Origin: Candidatus Fermentibacterota bacterium
Lineage (GTDB): Bacteria; JAFGKV01
Direction of reading: 5' to 3'
Assembly (NCBI GenBank): GCA_016928395.1
Contig: JAFGKV010000196.1
Span: forward strand, 1 to 13,663
Length of the DNA stretch: 13,663 bases
Shown: positions 6,359 through 13,106 of the stretch, piece after piece
Layout of the letters: each line of letters starts with the position of its first letter
Numbering within the stretch: position 1 is the stretch's first letter
Program-made: the position numbers and the translations under genes
Notes under the pieces: model-generated
The model's database searches: none
Seen by the model: the letters and a program-made list of their open reading frames with translations, nothing else
Told to the model about the DNA's origin: nothing

Positions 6359-6558
6359 GCACTGTTGCGCATGGGGTGAGGGTTGGCGATCTTGACGAGT
6401 GGAATGCCGGAATGATGGGAAGAATGGAAAGGCGGACGGACAGCCGAGAGCTCCGAGAGAGCCTCCTCGCGGAATGGAGCATATGGTCAAAGAGGCCCAG
6501 AACCGTGTACGTGTACGAGCAGAGTGCACAACCGAACCCTGAGATCTGAGTAGGAACC
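6359..6558 (+). other. Spacer between lptC and lptB, where lptA would be expected
   Basis: This 200-base gap interrupts an otherwise tight cluster. It contains a purine-rich, degenerate stretch at 6398-6436 with repeated GGAATG/ATGGGA/AATGGA words. One open frame runs from GTG 6376 to TGA 6547-6549 (57 codons), but it has no ribosome binding site, a repeat-derived N-terminal half and no resemblance to LptA that I can see. TAGGAA at 6551-6556 is a fair ribosome binding site for lptB. I found no clear promoter or terminator. Confidence 0.45.
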
Positions 6559-7329
6559 ATGCTTGAGGCTGTTGCCCTGGTCAAGTCGTACAAGCGGCGT
6601 CGGGTGGTGGATCACGTGGATCTTCAGGTGGAGCCGGGGCAGATTGTCGGGCTGCTGGGTCCCAACGGTGCGGGCAAGACCACAACCTTCTACATGATGG
6701 TCGGCATAGTCTCCGCCGATGAGGGTACTGTCAGTGCCGATGGTATCCTCATGAGCCATCTCCCGGTGTATCGAAGGGCGAGGCTGGGGATCGGATACCT
6801 TAGTCAGGAACCATCCGTGTTCCGGCGTTTGACGGTGGAGGAGAATGTCATCGCAGTGCTGGAAATGCTGCGCTTTCCCCCGGACAATCCGACGGAGCGT
6901 GGGAAGACCCCTGCCCGAAGCAGGCGTCTCACACGATCGGCGATCCGGTCCAGGGTCGATGAACTACTCCATGAGCTTGGTTTGGAGTCATTGGCCCGGC
7001 AATCGGCCTACACGCTCTCCGGAGGCGAACGACGGCGGGTAGAGATCGCCCGCGCTCTTGCCACGGGTCCCCGCTACCTGTTGCTGGACGAACCCTTCAG
7101 CGGTATCGATCCCATTGCGGTTGCCGAACTCCAGGGCATCGTCGAACACCTACGAACCAAAGGACTCGGCGTACTCATCACCGATCACAATGTGAGAGAA
7201 ACCTTGGCCATCACCAACTACGCATATATCATGTATGAGGGAAAGATCATGCGCGCTGGATCCTCCCACGAACTGGCGGAGGATCCGGAAGCCCGCAGGC
7301 TCTACCTGGGTGATCGTTTCAGGCTGTAG
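6559..7329 (+). CDS. lptB: LPS export ABC transporter ATP-binding protein LptB
   Basis: LptB is the ATPase whose dimer drives LptF/LptG to extract LPS from the inner membrane. The 256-residue protein carries Walker A GPNGAGKT (34-41) followed by TTFYMMVGIV, Q-loop Q83 in YLSQEPSVFRRLT, signature LSGGERRRVEIARAL (153-167), Walker B LLLDEPFSGIDP (174-185, catalytic E178) and the H-loop TDHNVRET (H210). The C-terminus LGDRFRL matches LGEDFRL of E. coli LptB, which is specific to this family. Between the Q-loop and signature (about 106-130) there is a basic insertion of about 14 residues (PPDNPTERGKTPARSRR). Other Lpt genes except lptC are not in the window. rpoN follows after 14 bases, a linkage seen in many diderm bacteria. 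Confidence 0.96.
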   Translation: MLEAVALVKSYKRRRVVDHVDLQVEPGQIVGLLGPNGAGKTTTFYMMVGIVSADEGTVSADGILMSHLPVYRRARLGIGYLSQEPSVFRRLTVEENVIAVLEMLRFPPDNPTERGKTPARSRRLTRSAIRSRVDELLHELGLESLARQSAYTLSGGERRRVEIARALATGPRYLLLDEPFSGIDPIAVAELQGIVEHLRTKGLGVLITDHNVRETLAITNYAYIMYEGKIMRAGSSHELAEDPEARRLYLGDRFRL

Positions 7330-7343
7330 GAAGGGATTGGCAT

Positions 7344-8768
7344 ATGGCCATTGAGATGGGCTTCGAACTCGGCCTCAGGCAAACGCAGAGGCTGGTGATG
7401 ACGCCCAAGCTTCAACAGGCTCTGAGGCTCCTTCAAATGCCTATGGCCCAGTTGGAGGAGACGATCCGAGAGGAGCTGGAGTCCAACCCTGTCCTGGAAG
7501 TCAGCGCCGACGGAGGGACCGATCAGGATTCAGCGGATTCGGCTCCCGAGGTGGCGGGCGAAGAGACCCCTGCGCCTGAGACACCGCCTGAAGAAGAGGT
7601 TGATTGGAGTGCGCTTCTGGATGATGATCGCCCTTCCACGGCGTGGGAGCGCGAAACCCCTTCGAATGACGAATGGGAACCTCCCATCGTCAGCAGGACT
7701 GGGCTTTCCGAGCATCTTCTGGGCCAGCTCAGGCTAGACTCTCTCTCGCCTGATGATATCGCCATCGGCGAGTACATCGTCGGCAGCCTTGACGACGACG
7801 GGCTTCTGCGGAGCATCACCGTTGATGAGATCGCCACGAATCTTGGTGTGGACCGGGAGCAGGTCGAGAAGGTGCGGTCACACATACGGCAGCTGGATCC
7901 TGTCGGCGTAGGATCTGTCGACCTTCGTGAGGCCCTGTTGTCTCAGCTTGAGGCTGCAGGCGAGGTCGATTCTCTGGCGTACCGTATCGTAGAGTCTCAT
8001 CTCGACGATCTCCTGCACAAACGCTTCCCTCGGCTAGTCGCGGCCCTCGGGTGTTCCATGGAAGACGTCCAAGCGGCCTCTGATCGCATCTCGCATCTTG
8101 ACCCACGAATCGGCGCACGGTACTCCGGTGAGGATCCGCGTTTCGTGACCCCGGATTTAGTTGTGGACGAGGTGGATGGAGAGTATGTGGTTTCGTTGAA
8201 TGAAACCCATTTGCCACGGCTCCGCATCAGTCCTCTGTATCAGGAGATCCTCACCGGCGGTGGTGATGAAGACGTCAAGGCCTATGTCGGCGGGCGACTG
8301 AATGCGGCCAGGTGGCTCATCCGGACCATTGACCAGCGCCGTAGAACAATGATCAAGGTGATGCGGTACATCGTTGAAGTGCAGCGGGAGTTTTTCCGCT
8401 ACGGGGATACTCATCTGCGACCACTTACCTTGCAGGAGGTGGCGGATGGAGTAGGTATGCACGAGTCGACCATCAGCCGCGTGACAAGTGGCAAGTATGT
8501 GCAGACGCCCCGGGGCGTATTCGAACTCAAGTATTTCTTTGGAGGAGGGCTCAGGAATCGCGATGGAGAGGAGGTCAGCGTCAAGACCGTCAAACGCATC
8601 ATCCGTGATCTCGTGAGCCGGGAGGATCCCGCGAATCCGCTCAGTGATGAGCGAATCGCGGATGAACTCCGGTCAAAGGGTTTCGGTATCGCGAGGAGGA
8701 CGGTCAGCAAGTATCGTGAGCAAATGAGCATTCTTCCTGCACGATTACGGCAGCATAAGACCGCCTGA
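7344..8768 (+). CDS. rpoN: RNA polymerase sigma-54 factor
   Basis: RpoN directs RNA polymerase to -24/-12 promoters that need AAA+ activators. The 474-residue protein has the normal architecture. Region I is Gln/Leu-rich, LRQTQRLVMTPKLQQALRLL (about 11-30) and EELESNPVLE. An acidic region II linker of low complexity lies at about 55-90. A core-binding region of repeated helices follows (about 115-300). The helix-turn-helix segment is LTLQEVADGVGMHESTISRVTSGKY, and the RpoN box ARRTVSKYRE lies at 450-459. AGGAAGGG at 7328-7335, overlapping the lptB stop, is a strong ribosome binding site 8 bases before ATG 7344. No matching sigma-54 promoter was found within the window, so its targets lie elsewhere. 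The order lptB-rpoN-hpf is a known conserved block. Confidence 0.97.
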   Translation: MAIEMGFELGLRQTQRLVMTPKLQQALRLLQMPMAQLEETIREELESNPVLEVSADGGTDQDSADSAPEVAGEETPAPETPPEEEVDWSALLDDDRPSTAWERETPSNDEWEPPIVSRTGLSEHLLGQLRLDSLSPDDIAIGEYIVGSLDDDGLLRSITVDEIATNLGVDREQVEKVRSHIRQLDPVGVGSVDLREALLSQLEAAGEVDSLAYRIVESHLDDLLHKRFPRLVAALGCSMEDVQAASDRISHLDPRIGARYSGEDPRFVTPDLVVDEVDGEYVVSLNETHLPRLRISPLYQEILTGGGDEDVKAYVGGRLNAARWLIRTIDQRRRTMIKVMRYIVEVQREFFRYGDTHLRPLTLQEVADGVGMHESTISRVTSGKYVQTPRGVFELKYFFGGGLRNRDGEEVSVKTVKRIIRDLVSREDPANPLSDERIADELRSKGFGIARRTVSKYREQMSILPARLRQHKTA

Positions 8769-8786
8769 CGGTCTTGGAGGCGACGG

Positions 8787-8794
8787 AAAGGAGG
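8787..8794 (+). promoter_or_regulatory. Ribosome binding site deciding the hpf start
   Basis: AAAGGAGG, a near-perfect anti-16S match, lies 6 bases before ATG 8801. It rules out the in-frame upstream TTG at 8774, whose nine extra codons would run through this site. Confidence 0.8.
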
Positions 8795-8800
8795 ACTCGC

Positions 8801-9163
8801 ATGCGGGTCACCATCACAGGGAGACACTTCGAACTCACCGAGGCGCTGAAACTGCGGATCGAGGAGAAACTGGCGAAAATTGAGCGGTTCTCGTTGCGAA
8901 TACCCGAGGCCAATGTCACCCTGGCGGTAGAGAAGTATCGGCACAAAGCCGAAATCATCCTGCATGTGAACCATAGCGTGATGACGTCCAAGGCGGAAAG
9001 TGACGACATGTACGTGTCAGTCGATTCCTGCATCGATAAGCTCCAGCGCATGCTTCGTCGCTATAAGACAAAGCACGCACCCAAACCTCCGAAGAGCGGG
9101 CCTGTTCCTGTGTCACGAAAGGAAGAGGAAGAAGACGAGGAGGATTTTGACGACGAAGAATAG
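8801..9163 (+). CDS. hpf: Ribosome hibernation promoting factor (HPF/YfiA family)
   Basis: HPF binds the 30S subunit near the decoding site and inactivates or dimerises ribosomes in slow growth. The 120-residue protein starts MRVTITGRHFELTEALKLRIEEKLAKIERF, the S30AE-domain opening. It continues with beta strands NVTLAVEKYRHKAEIILHV and the second helix DDMYVSVDSCIDKLQRMLRRYK. It lacks the C-terminal dimerisation domain of long HPF, so it is the short type. A Lys/Pro linker and a very acidic end, EEEEDEEDFDDEE, follow the domain, which is longer than in E. coli HPF (95 residues). It lies directly downstream of rpoN, the standard place for this gene in sigma-54 clusters, and upstream of hprK. 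Confidence 0.95.
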   Translation: MRVTITGRHFELTEALKLRIEEKLAKIERFSLRIPEANVTLAVEKYRHKAEIILHVNHSVMTSKAESDDMYVSVDSCIDKLQRMLRRYKTKHAPKPPKSGPVPVSRKEEEEDEEDFDDEE

Positions 9164-9184
9164 CGGACGATACCGAGCCCAGTC

Positions 9185-9190
9185 AGGAGG
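9185..9190 (+). promoter_or_regulatory. Ribosome binding site for the GTG start of hprK
   Basis: AGGAGG lies 5 bases before GTG 9196 and is the reason for choosing that non-ATG start. Confidence 0.75.
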
Positions 9191-9195
9191 ACATC

Positions 9196-10170
9196 GTGGC
9201 GCAAGTCACCGTTAGGGCTCTCTACGCCGCCAAGAAGGACGATCTCGGTCTGGAGTTGCTCACGGGGGAAGAGACCCTGGACATGAGCATCTCGGTCATC
9301 GAGGTGAACCGATTGGGTCTCTGTTTGGCGGGGCACACGGGCTCGTTCATGGAGAAAAGTGTTCAGGTAGTCGGCCAGACCGAGTTAGGGTACCTTGCCG
9401 CGCTCCCGCGGGCCCGGCGCCGCGAGGCAGTGGAGAGCGTGGTCGGCTACAGCCTTCCCATGATCGTGATCACCCGTGGCCTCGAACCTCCTGAAGGTCT
9501 TGTCCCAGATGCCAACCGACACGCAATACCGGTGCTTCGTTCCACCCTGCCCACAGGGGAACTGATCCGACGGCTGACCGCGTACCTCGAGTACATGCTG
9601 TCCCCCCGTCTCACCGTCCATGGCACCTTGGTGGATGTGTACGGTGTAGGGCTCCTCTACACCGGCGAGGCTGCCATCGGAAAGAGCGAATGCGCGCTGG
9701 ATCTCATCGAGCGAGGACACCGGCTCATTGCCGACGATGTGGTGACGCTCTTCCGCAGAGGTCGCGTGGTAATCGGCCAGGCCAATGAACTCACCGGGTT
9801 TCACATGGAGATCAGGGGAGTGGGCATTGTCAACGCCCAGGCGCTTTTTGGGATCCGAGCGGTGGGCATGCACAAGCGCGTGGAGGTTGTCGTTAATCTT
9901 GCCGAGTGGACCAAGGACAATCCTCAGGTCGACTATGATCGGTTGGGTATTGAGTATGAACATGTCGACATGCTTGGCGTCGAAATCCCAAGAGTGAGTA
10001 TCCCGATCTTCCCAGGCAAGAACATCACGGTGATCAGCGAAGTCGTCGCAATGAACCACATTTTGAGGGTTCACGGCTGCAACGCCGCCATGGATTTCGA
10101 GAAGCGCATGATCGAGTTGCTCAGCCAGAAACGATCCGCCGAGTCCTACTTCCTCGACGCCGAGGAGTAG
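9196..10170 (+). CDS. hprK: HPr kinase/phosphorylase
   Basis: HprK/P phosphorylates a serine of HPr and can reverse the reaction. The 324-residue protein has an N-terminal domain (about 1-130) and a C-terminal kinase domain. Seen in order: VHGTLVDVYG (141-150, H142), the P-loop TGEAAIGKSE (G157 to S164), RGHRLIADD (173-181), the family signature MEIRGVGIVNAQALFG (204-219), DRLG (248-251) and IPIFPGKN (269-276) with EVVAMN. The P-loop departs from the usual GDSGVGKS: Ser-Gly is replaced by Ala-Ala, although the Walker A pattern GxxxxGKS is kept. The usual PVRPGRN reads PIFPGKN. The substrate gene ptsH follows after 6 bases. No sugar permease or enzyme I is present, suggesting a regulatory rather than a transport role, as in many Gram-negative bacteria. 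Confidence 0.95.
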   Translation: MAQVTVRALYAAKKDDLGLELLTGEETLDMSISVIEVNRLGLCLAGHTGSFMEKSVQVVGQTELGYLAALPRARRREAVESVVGYSLPMIVITRGLEPPEGLVPDANRHAIPVLRSTLPTGELIRRLTAYLEYMLSPRLTVHGTLVDVYGVGLLYTGEAAIGKSECALDLIERGHRLIADDVVTLFRRGRVVIGQANELTGFHMEIRGVGIVNAQALFGIRAVGMHKRVEVVVNLAEWTKDNPQVDYDRLGIEYEHVDMLGVEIPRVSIPIFPGKNITVISEVVAMNHILRVHGCNAAMDFEKRMIELLSQKRSAESYFLDAEE

Positions 10171-10176
10171 CAGGTC

Positions 10177-10443
10177 ATGGAACGTGACGTGGTAATCCGG
10201 AACAGCCTGGGAGTGCATGCGCGTCCGGCGGCCATGTTTGTGCAGATTGCCTCGCGGTTCAAGGCCAAGATCTTGGTGGAGAGAGACGGGGTCGAGGTCA
10301 ACGGCAAGAGCATCATGGGCGTACTCATGCTGGCGGCCGAGCGCGGTGCCCGGCTTACGCTACGGGCCGACGGCGGTGACGCCCATGATGCCCTGGCAGC
10401 CCTGGCGGAACTGGTCGAGGTCAGGATGTTCGATGAGACGTGA
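10177..10443 (+). CDS. ptsH: Phosphocarrier protein HPr
   Basis: HPr is the small phosphocarrier of the phosphotransferase system and the substrate of HprK/P. The 88-residue protein has LGVHARPAAMFVQ with H14, the enzyme I-dependent phosphorylation site (His15 in model proteins), and VNGKSIMGVLML with S45, equivalent to the regulatory Ser46 phosphorylated by HprK. Both sites are intact, so both phosphorylation routes are possible. It begins 6 bases after hprK; the ribosome binding site is only fair (GAGGAG inside the end of hprK, or CAGGT). Pairing of hprK and ptsH after hpf suggests a phosphorelay that senses energy or carbon state. Confidence 0.95.
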   Translation: MERDVVIRNSLGVHARPAAMFVQIASRFKAKILVERDGVEVNGKSIMGVLMLAAERGARLTLRADGGDAHDALAALAELVEVRMFDET

Positions 10444-10567
10444 TGAAATGCCCGCCACTGGGCTCAGGTATCCCCACGGCTTCCCCCTCCCATCATTGAA
10501 GATCAGGGCGGAGAAGGTGCCGGCTGCAGTACGCGGTGTCCGTTTCCCAGCAAGGAGATAGGTACGC
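10444..10567 (+). other. Spacer between ptsH and the dihydroorotate dehydrogenase-like gene
   Basis: These 124 bases hold no convincing gene; a 37-codon frame ending at 10561 has no ribosome binding site. AAGGAG at 10552-10557 lies 10 bases before ATG 10568 and is the likely ribosome binding site. No clear terminator hairpin with a T-run is visible, so it is unclear whether the transcript continues. Confidence 0.4.
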
Positions 10568-11548
10568 ATGACTCTGACAACCTCGTTCATGGGTCTTACT
10601 CTGAAGAACCCCGTTATCGTCGCCAGTTCGGGCCTGGTCCGTTCGGTAGAAGGGGTTGTCCGGTGCGCCGAAGCCGGCGCCGGGGCCGTGGTGCTGAAGT
10701 CGCTGTTTGAGGAGCAGTTCGAGGCAGAAGCGCGCGCTATCACGGACGAGCTCCGGGAATCCTGGCACGCAGAGGCGCATGATTATGTGAACCGCATGAG
10801 CGTGGCGTTGGGCCCTGAAGCCTACCTTGGATTCGTACGCGACGCCAAGGGCGCGGTGGACATTCCTTTGATCGCCAGCCTCAACTGCACATCACACCGG
10901 GGTTGGCCTGAGTTCGCGAAGAGGCTTGTCGATGCAGGCGCCGATGCAGTGGAGCTGAATCTGGCACTGTTTCTGTCGTCCTCCAAGGAAGATAGCAGAG
11001 CCGTCGAAGACCGCTATCTCAGGATCGTGGAGAGTGTTCGCAGCAGCGTCGACGTGCCTCTTGCCGTGAAGGTCGGCCCATACTTCACGTCCATGGCGCA
11101 CATGGCTGCCCGATTCGCAGAGGGCGGTGTATCGGCATTGGTTCTCTTCAACAGGTTCCATCAACTCGATATCGACGTCGCGAAACTTGGGGTTATCTCG
11201 GGGAGCAGGTTCAGCACGCCCCAGGAGATGAGCACCTCCCTGAGATGGGTGAGTCTCCTGTACGGCAGGGTGGACTGTAACCTCGTCGGCGCCACTGGTG
11301 CCCATGACGGCACAGGCATCGTCAAGTTCATCCTGGCGGGCGCCACTGCGGTACAGGTCGCCTCGGCGATCTACCTCCACGGGATGAGCCGGGTGGGAGA
11401 GATGATCGCCACCATTGAGCGCTGGATGGAGTCCAAGGGGTTCTCTTCATTGGACGAGGTGCGCGGAAGACTCAGCCAAAGTGTGAGCGGAGACCCCGGA
11501 GCCTACGAGCGATTCCAGTACATCAAGGCCATTGCCGGGATCGAGTAG
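10568..11548 (+). CDS. Dihydroorotate dehydrogenase-like FMN TIM-barrel protein, function unknown
   Basis: The 326-residue protein belongs to the dihydroorotate dehydrogenase fold: TTSFMGLTLKNPVIVASSGL (4-23), GAGAVVLKSLFEEQ (37-50), IPLIASLNCTS (99-109), ADAVELNLALF (125-135), PLAVKVGPYF (164-173, K168 a likely FMN or substrate contact), LFNRFHQLDID, and the phosphate-binding GATGAHDGTGI with AVQVASAIY near the end. True PyrD proteins carry NxSCPN, with a catalytic Cys or Ser, after the strand ending in ELN; here that segment is NLALFLSSS, with no Cys. It best matches the widespread group annotated as dihydroorotate dehydrogenase-like protein, whose reaction is not established to my knowledge. 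I therefore give no gene symbol. The pathway context (no other pyrimidine gene but pyrG) does not settle the role. Confidence 0.85.
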   Translation: MTLTTSFMGLTLKNPVIVASSGLVRSVEGVVRCAEAGAGAVVLKSLFEEQFEAEARAITDELRESWHAEAHDYVNRMSVALGPEAYLGFVRDAKGAVDIPLIASLNCTSHRGWPEFAKRLVDAGADAVELNLALFLSSSKEDSRAVEDRYLRIVESVRSSVDVPLAVKVGPYFTSMAHMAARFAEGGVSALVLFNRFHQLDIDVAKLGVISGSRFSTPQEMSTSLRWVSLLYGRVDCNLVGATGAHDGTGIVKFILAGATAVQVASAIYLHGMSRVGEMIATIERWMESKGFSSLDEVRGRLSQSVSGDPGAYERFQYIKAIAGIE

Positions 11549-11554
11549 CGCGGG

Positions 11555-11673
11555 GGCTGTCGGCTGTCGGCTGTCGGGTGTCGGCTATCGGCTATCGGCT
11601 GTCGGCTGTCGGCTATCAGCTATCAGCTATCAGCTATCGGCTGTCGGCTGTCGGCTGTCGGCTATCAGCTCTC
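11555..11673 (+). repeat. Seventeen-unit heptanucleotide tandem repeat
   Basis: Seventeen contiguous 7-base units fill 119 bases exactly. GGCTGTC occurs eight times, GGCTATC four, AGCTATC three, and GGGTGTC and AGCTCTC once each. Variants are clustered (for example three AGCTATC in a row at 11618-11638), and the order GGCTGTC-GGCTATC-AGCTATC recurs, suggesting growth by duplication of multi-unit blocks. It begins 6 bases after the previous stop codon and ends 47 bases before the photolyase start. There are no spacers, so it is not a CRISPR array. Read in any frame it gives a 7-residue peptide repeat, which can create spurious open frames. Confidence 0.95.
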
Positions 11674-11720
11674 ATGAGTGACGACCGGCTACTGCCTGCT
11701 GCCGAACTGGAGCCCCTTCC

Positions 11721-13106
11721 ATGCCGGTGACGCAAAGCGCAATGCAACGCGAACGGATTTTTCCTCGCAACCGCGCGTCCGTGGTGCCCGGATCCTATGT
11801 CCTGTACTGGATGCAGGCCGCGCAACGCGCTCACGCCAATCCAGCGCTGGAGTACGCGATTGTTCGAGCCAATCGATTGAAGGTCCCAGTCGTTTCGTGT
11901 TTTGGCCTGACCGAGAGTTTTCCCGGCGCCACTCTCAGGCACTACCAGTTTATGCTTGAAGGCCTTCGCGAGACCAAAGCTGACCTTGCAGCCCGAGGAA
12001 TCGAGTTTGCCGTACACCACGGTGAACCTTCCGACATCGCGGTAAGGCTAGGCCGGGAGGCATGCCTCGTCATTGCCGACCGGGGCTACCTTCGCATTCA
12101 GCGGAAGTGGCGTCGGGACGCCGCCCGGTTACTTCCGTGCCGAGTGGAAGAGATCGAGGGCGAGGTGGTGGTTCCGCTGAAGACCGCCTATCCCAAGCAG
12201 GCGTATTCGGCGGCTGTGCTGCGTCCACGTATCGACGCCTATCTTCCTCGGTTTTTCGTGCGGATGAGCGAGTCGCGGCCTGTTCGTCTCTCCCTGGGGC
12301 TGGTGGACCGGGGGCTCGATTTGGACGATGAGGGCCTCTTGGATGGCATGGAACTCGATCGTTCGATCTCACCTTCAGCGTTTTTCCGAGGTGGCCGGAG
12401 CCGAGGGCTGGCGCGGCTCGACCAGTTCATCAGCCACGATCTTGCGCAGTACGACGAAACCCGGAACGATCCCAATCATGAGGGCACATCCCGGCTCAGC
12501 GCCTACCTGCACTTCGGTCAGATCTCTTCTCTGGAGGTCGCATTGGCGGTTCGGAACTCGGGATTGCCCGCTGACTCGTTTCTGGATGAGCTGATAGTCC
12601 GCCGGGAACTGGCCTGCAACTATGCGTGGTTCAACCTCGAGTATGATGCATATGACGGTGTGGCTCATTGGGCGAAGAAGTCCCTTGCGCGGCATGCGGA
12701 GGATGGCCGGCCCTACCTCTTTGACGAGGCGACATTGGAAGACGCGCGCACCCATGATCCCTACTGGAATGCCGCACAGAACGAGATGCGTCTCACAGGG
12801 CGCATGCACGGGTACATGCGGATGTACTGGGGAAAGAAACTCATTGAATGGTGTGCCTCCCCCCGGGAGGCGTACGCGATAGCGGTCAGGCTGAATGATC
12901 GATACCAGATTGATGGAAGAGACCCCAATGGGTACGCCGGCATCGCATGGTGCTTCGGCACCCACGATCGTCCGTGGGGTGAGCGCGCGGTGTTCGGCTC
13001 TATACGCTATATGAATGAGGCGGGGCTCAGGAGGAAGTTTGACGCCGATGCCTATGTTCGGCGGGTGGAGACCATGATGGCCGAAGCCGATGCGAGGAAG
13101 CCATGA
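11721..13106 (+). CDS. phrB: Deoxyribodipyrimidine photolyase, class II
   Basis: Photolyase uses FADH- and blue light to split cyclobutane pyrimidine dimers. The 461-residue protein has the N-terminal alpha/beta antenna domain, opening SYVLYWMQAAQRAHANPALEYA, which is typical of class II enzymes. The FAD domain includes STRLSAYLHFGQIS-type residues (GTSRLSAYLHFGQISS), ELACNYAWFN, DPYWNAAQ (346-353), MHGYMRMYWGKK (362-373), DGRDPNGYAGIAW (398-410), HDRPW (415-419) and FGSIRYM. These last blocks, including the tryptophans of the class II electron-transfer path, separate it from class I photolyases and cryptochromes. ATG 11721 is preferred, with CTGGAG about 9 bases upstream; ATG 11742 has no ribosome binding site. 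It overlaps the next gene by ATGA. The patchy bacterial distribution of class II enzymes makes horizontal transfer plausible, but codon use looks like its neighbours. Confidence 0.95.
   Translation: MPVTQSAMQRERIFPRNRASVVPGSYVLYWMQAAQRAHANPALEYAIVRANRLKVPVVSCFGLTESFPGATLRHYQFMLEGLRETKADLAARGIEFAVHHGEPSDIAVRLGREACLVIADRGYLRIQRKWRRDAARLLPCRVEEIEGEVVVPLKTAYPKQAYSAAVLRPRIDAYLPRFFVRMSESRPVRLSLGLVDRGLDLDDEGLLDGMELDRSISPSAFFRGGRSRGLARLDQFISHDLAQYDETRNDPNHEGTSRLSAYLHFGQISSLEVALAVRNSGLPADSFLDELIVRRELACNYAWFNLEYDAYDGVAHWAKKSLARHAEDGRPYLFDEATLEDARTHDPYWNAAQNEMRLTGRMHGYMRMYWGKKLIEWCASPREAYAIAVRLNDRYQIDGRDPNGYAGIAWCFGTHDRPWGERAVFGSIRYMNEAGLRRKFDADAYVRRVETMMAEADARKP

Noticed and set aside
6357-6370. Sigma-54 promoter (GGCACTGTTGC)
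   Set aside because: The spacing between the GG and GC elements is too short for a -24/-12 promoter.
6376-6549. 57-codon frame in the lptC-lptB gap as a remnant or short lptA
   Set aside because: It has a GTG start without a ribosome binding site, an N-terminal half made of repeat words, and no OstA-like beta-strand pattern. Kept only as a note on the spacer.
10447-10561. 37-codon frame between ptsH and the dihydroorotate dehydrogenase-like gene
   Set aside because: It has no ribosome binding site, an unremarkable composition and no recognisable similarity.
11555-11673. CRISPR array
   Set aside because: Units are 7 bases and directly adjacent, with no unique spacers and no cas genes nearby.
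11634-12020. Antisense open frame with SRQPTAD peptide repeats
   Set aside because: The peptide repeat is simply the heptamer array translated (three units of 7 bases make 7 codons), and the rest is opposite the photolyase gene.
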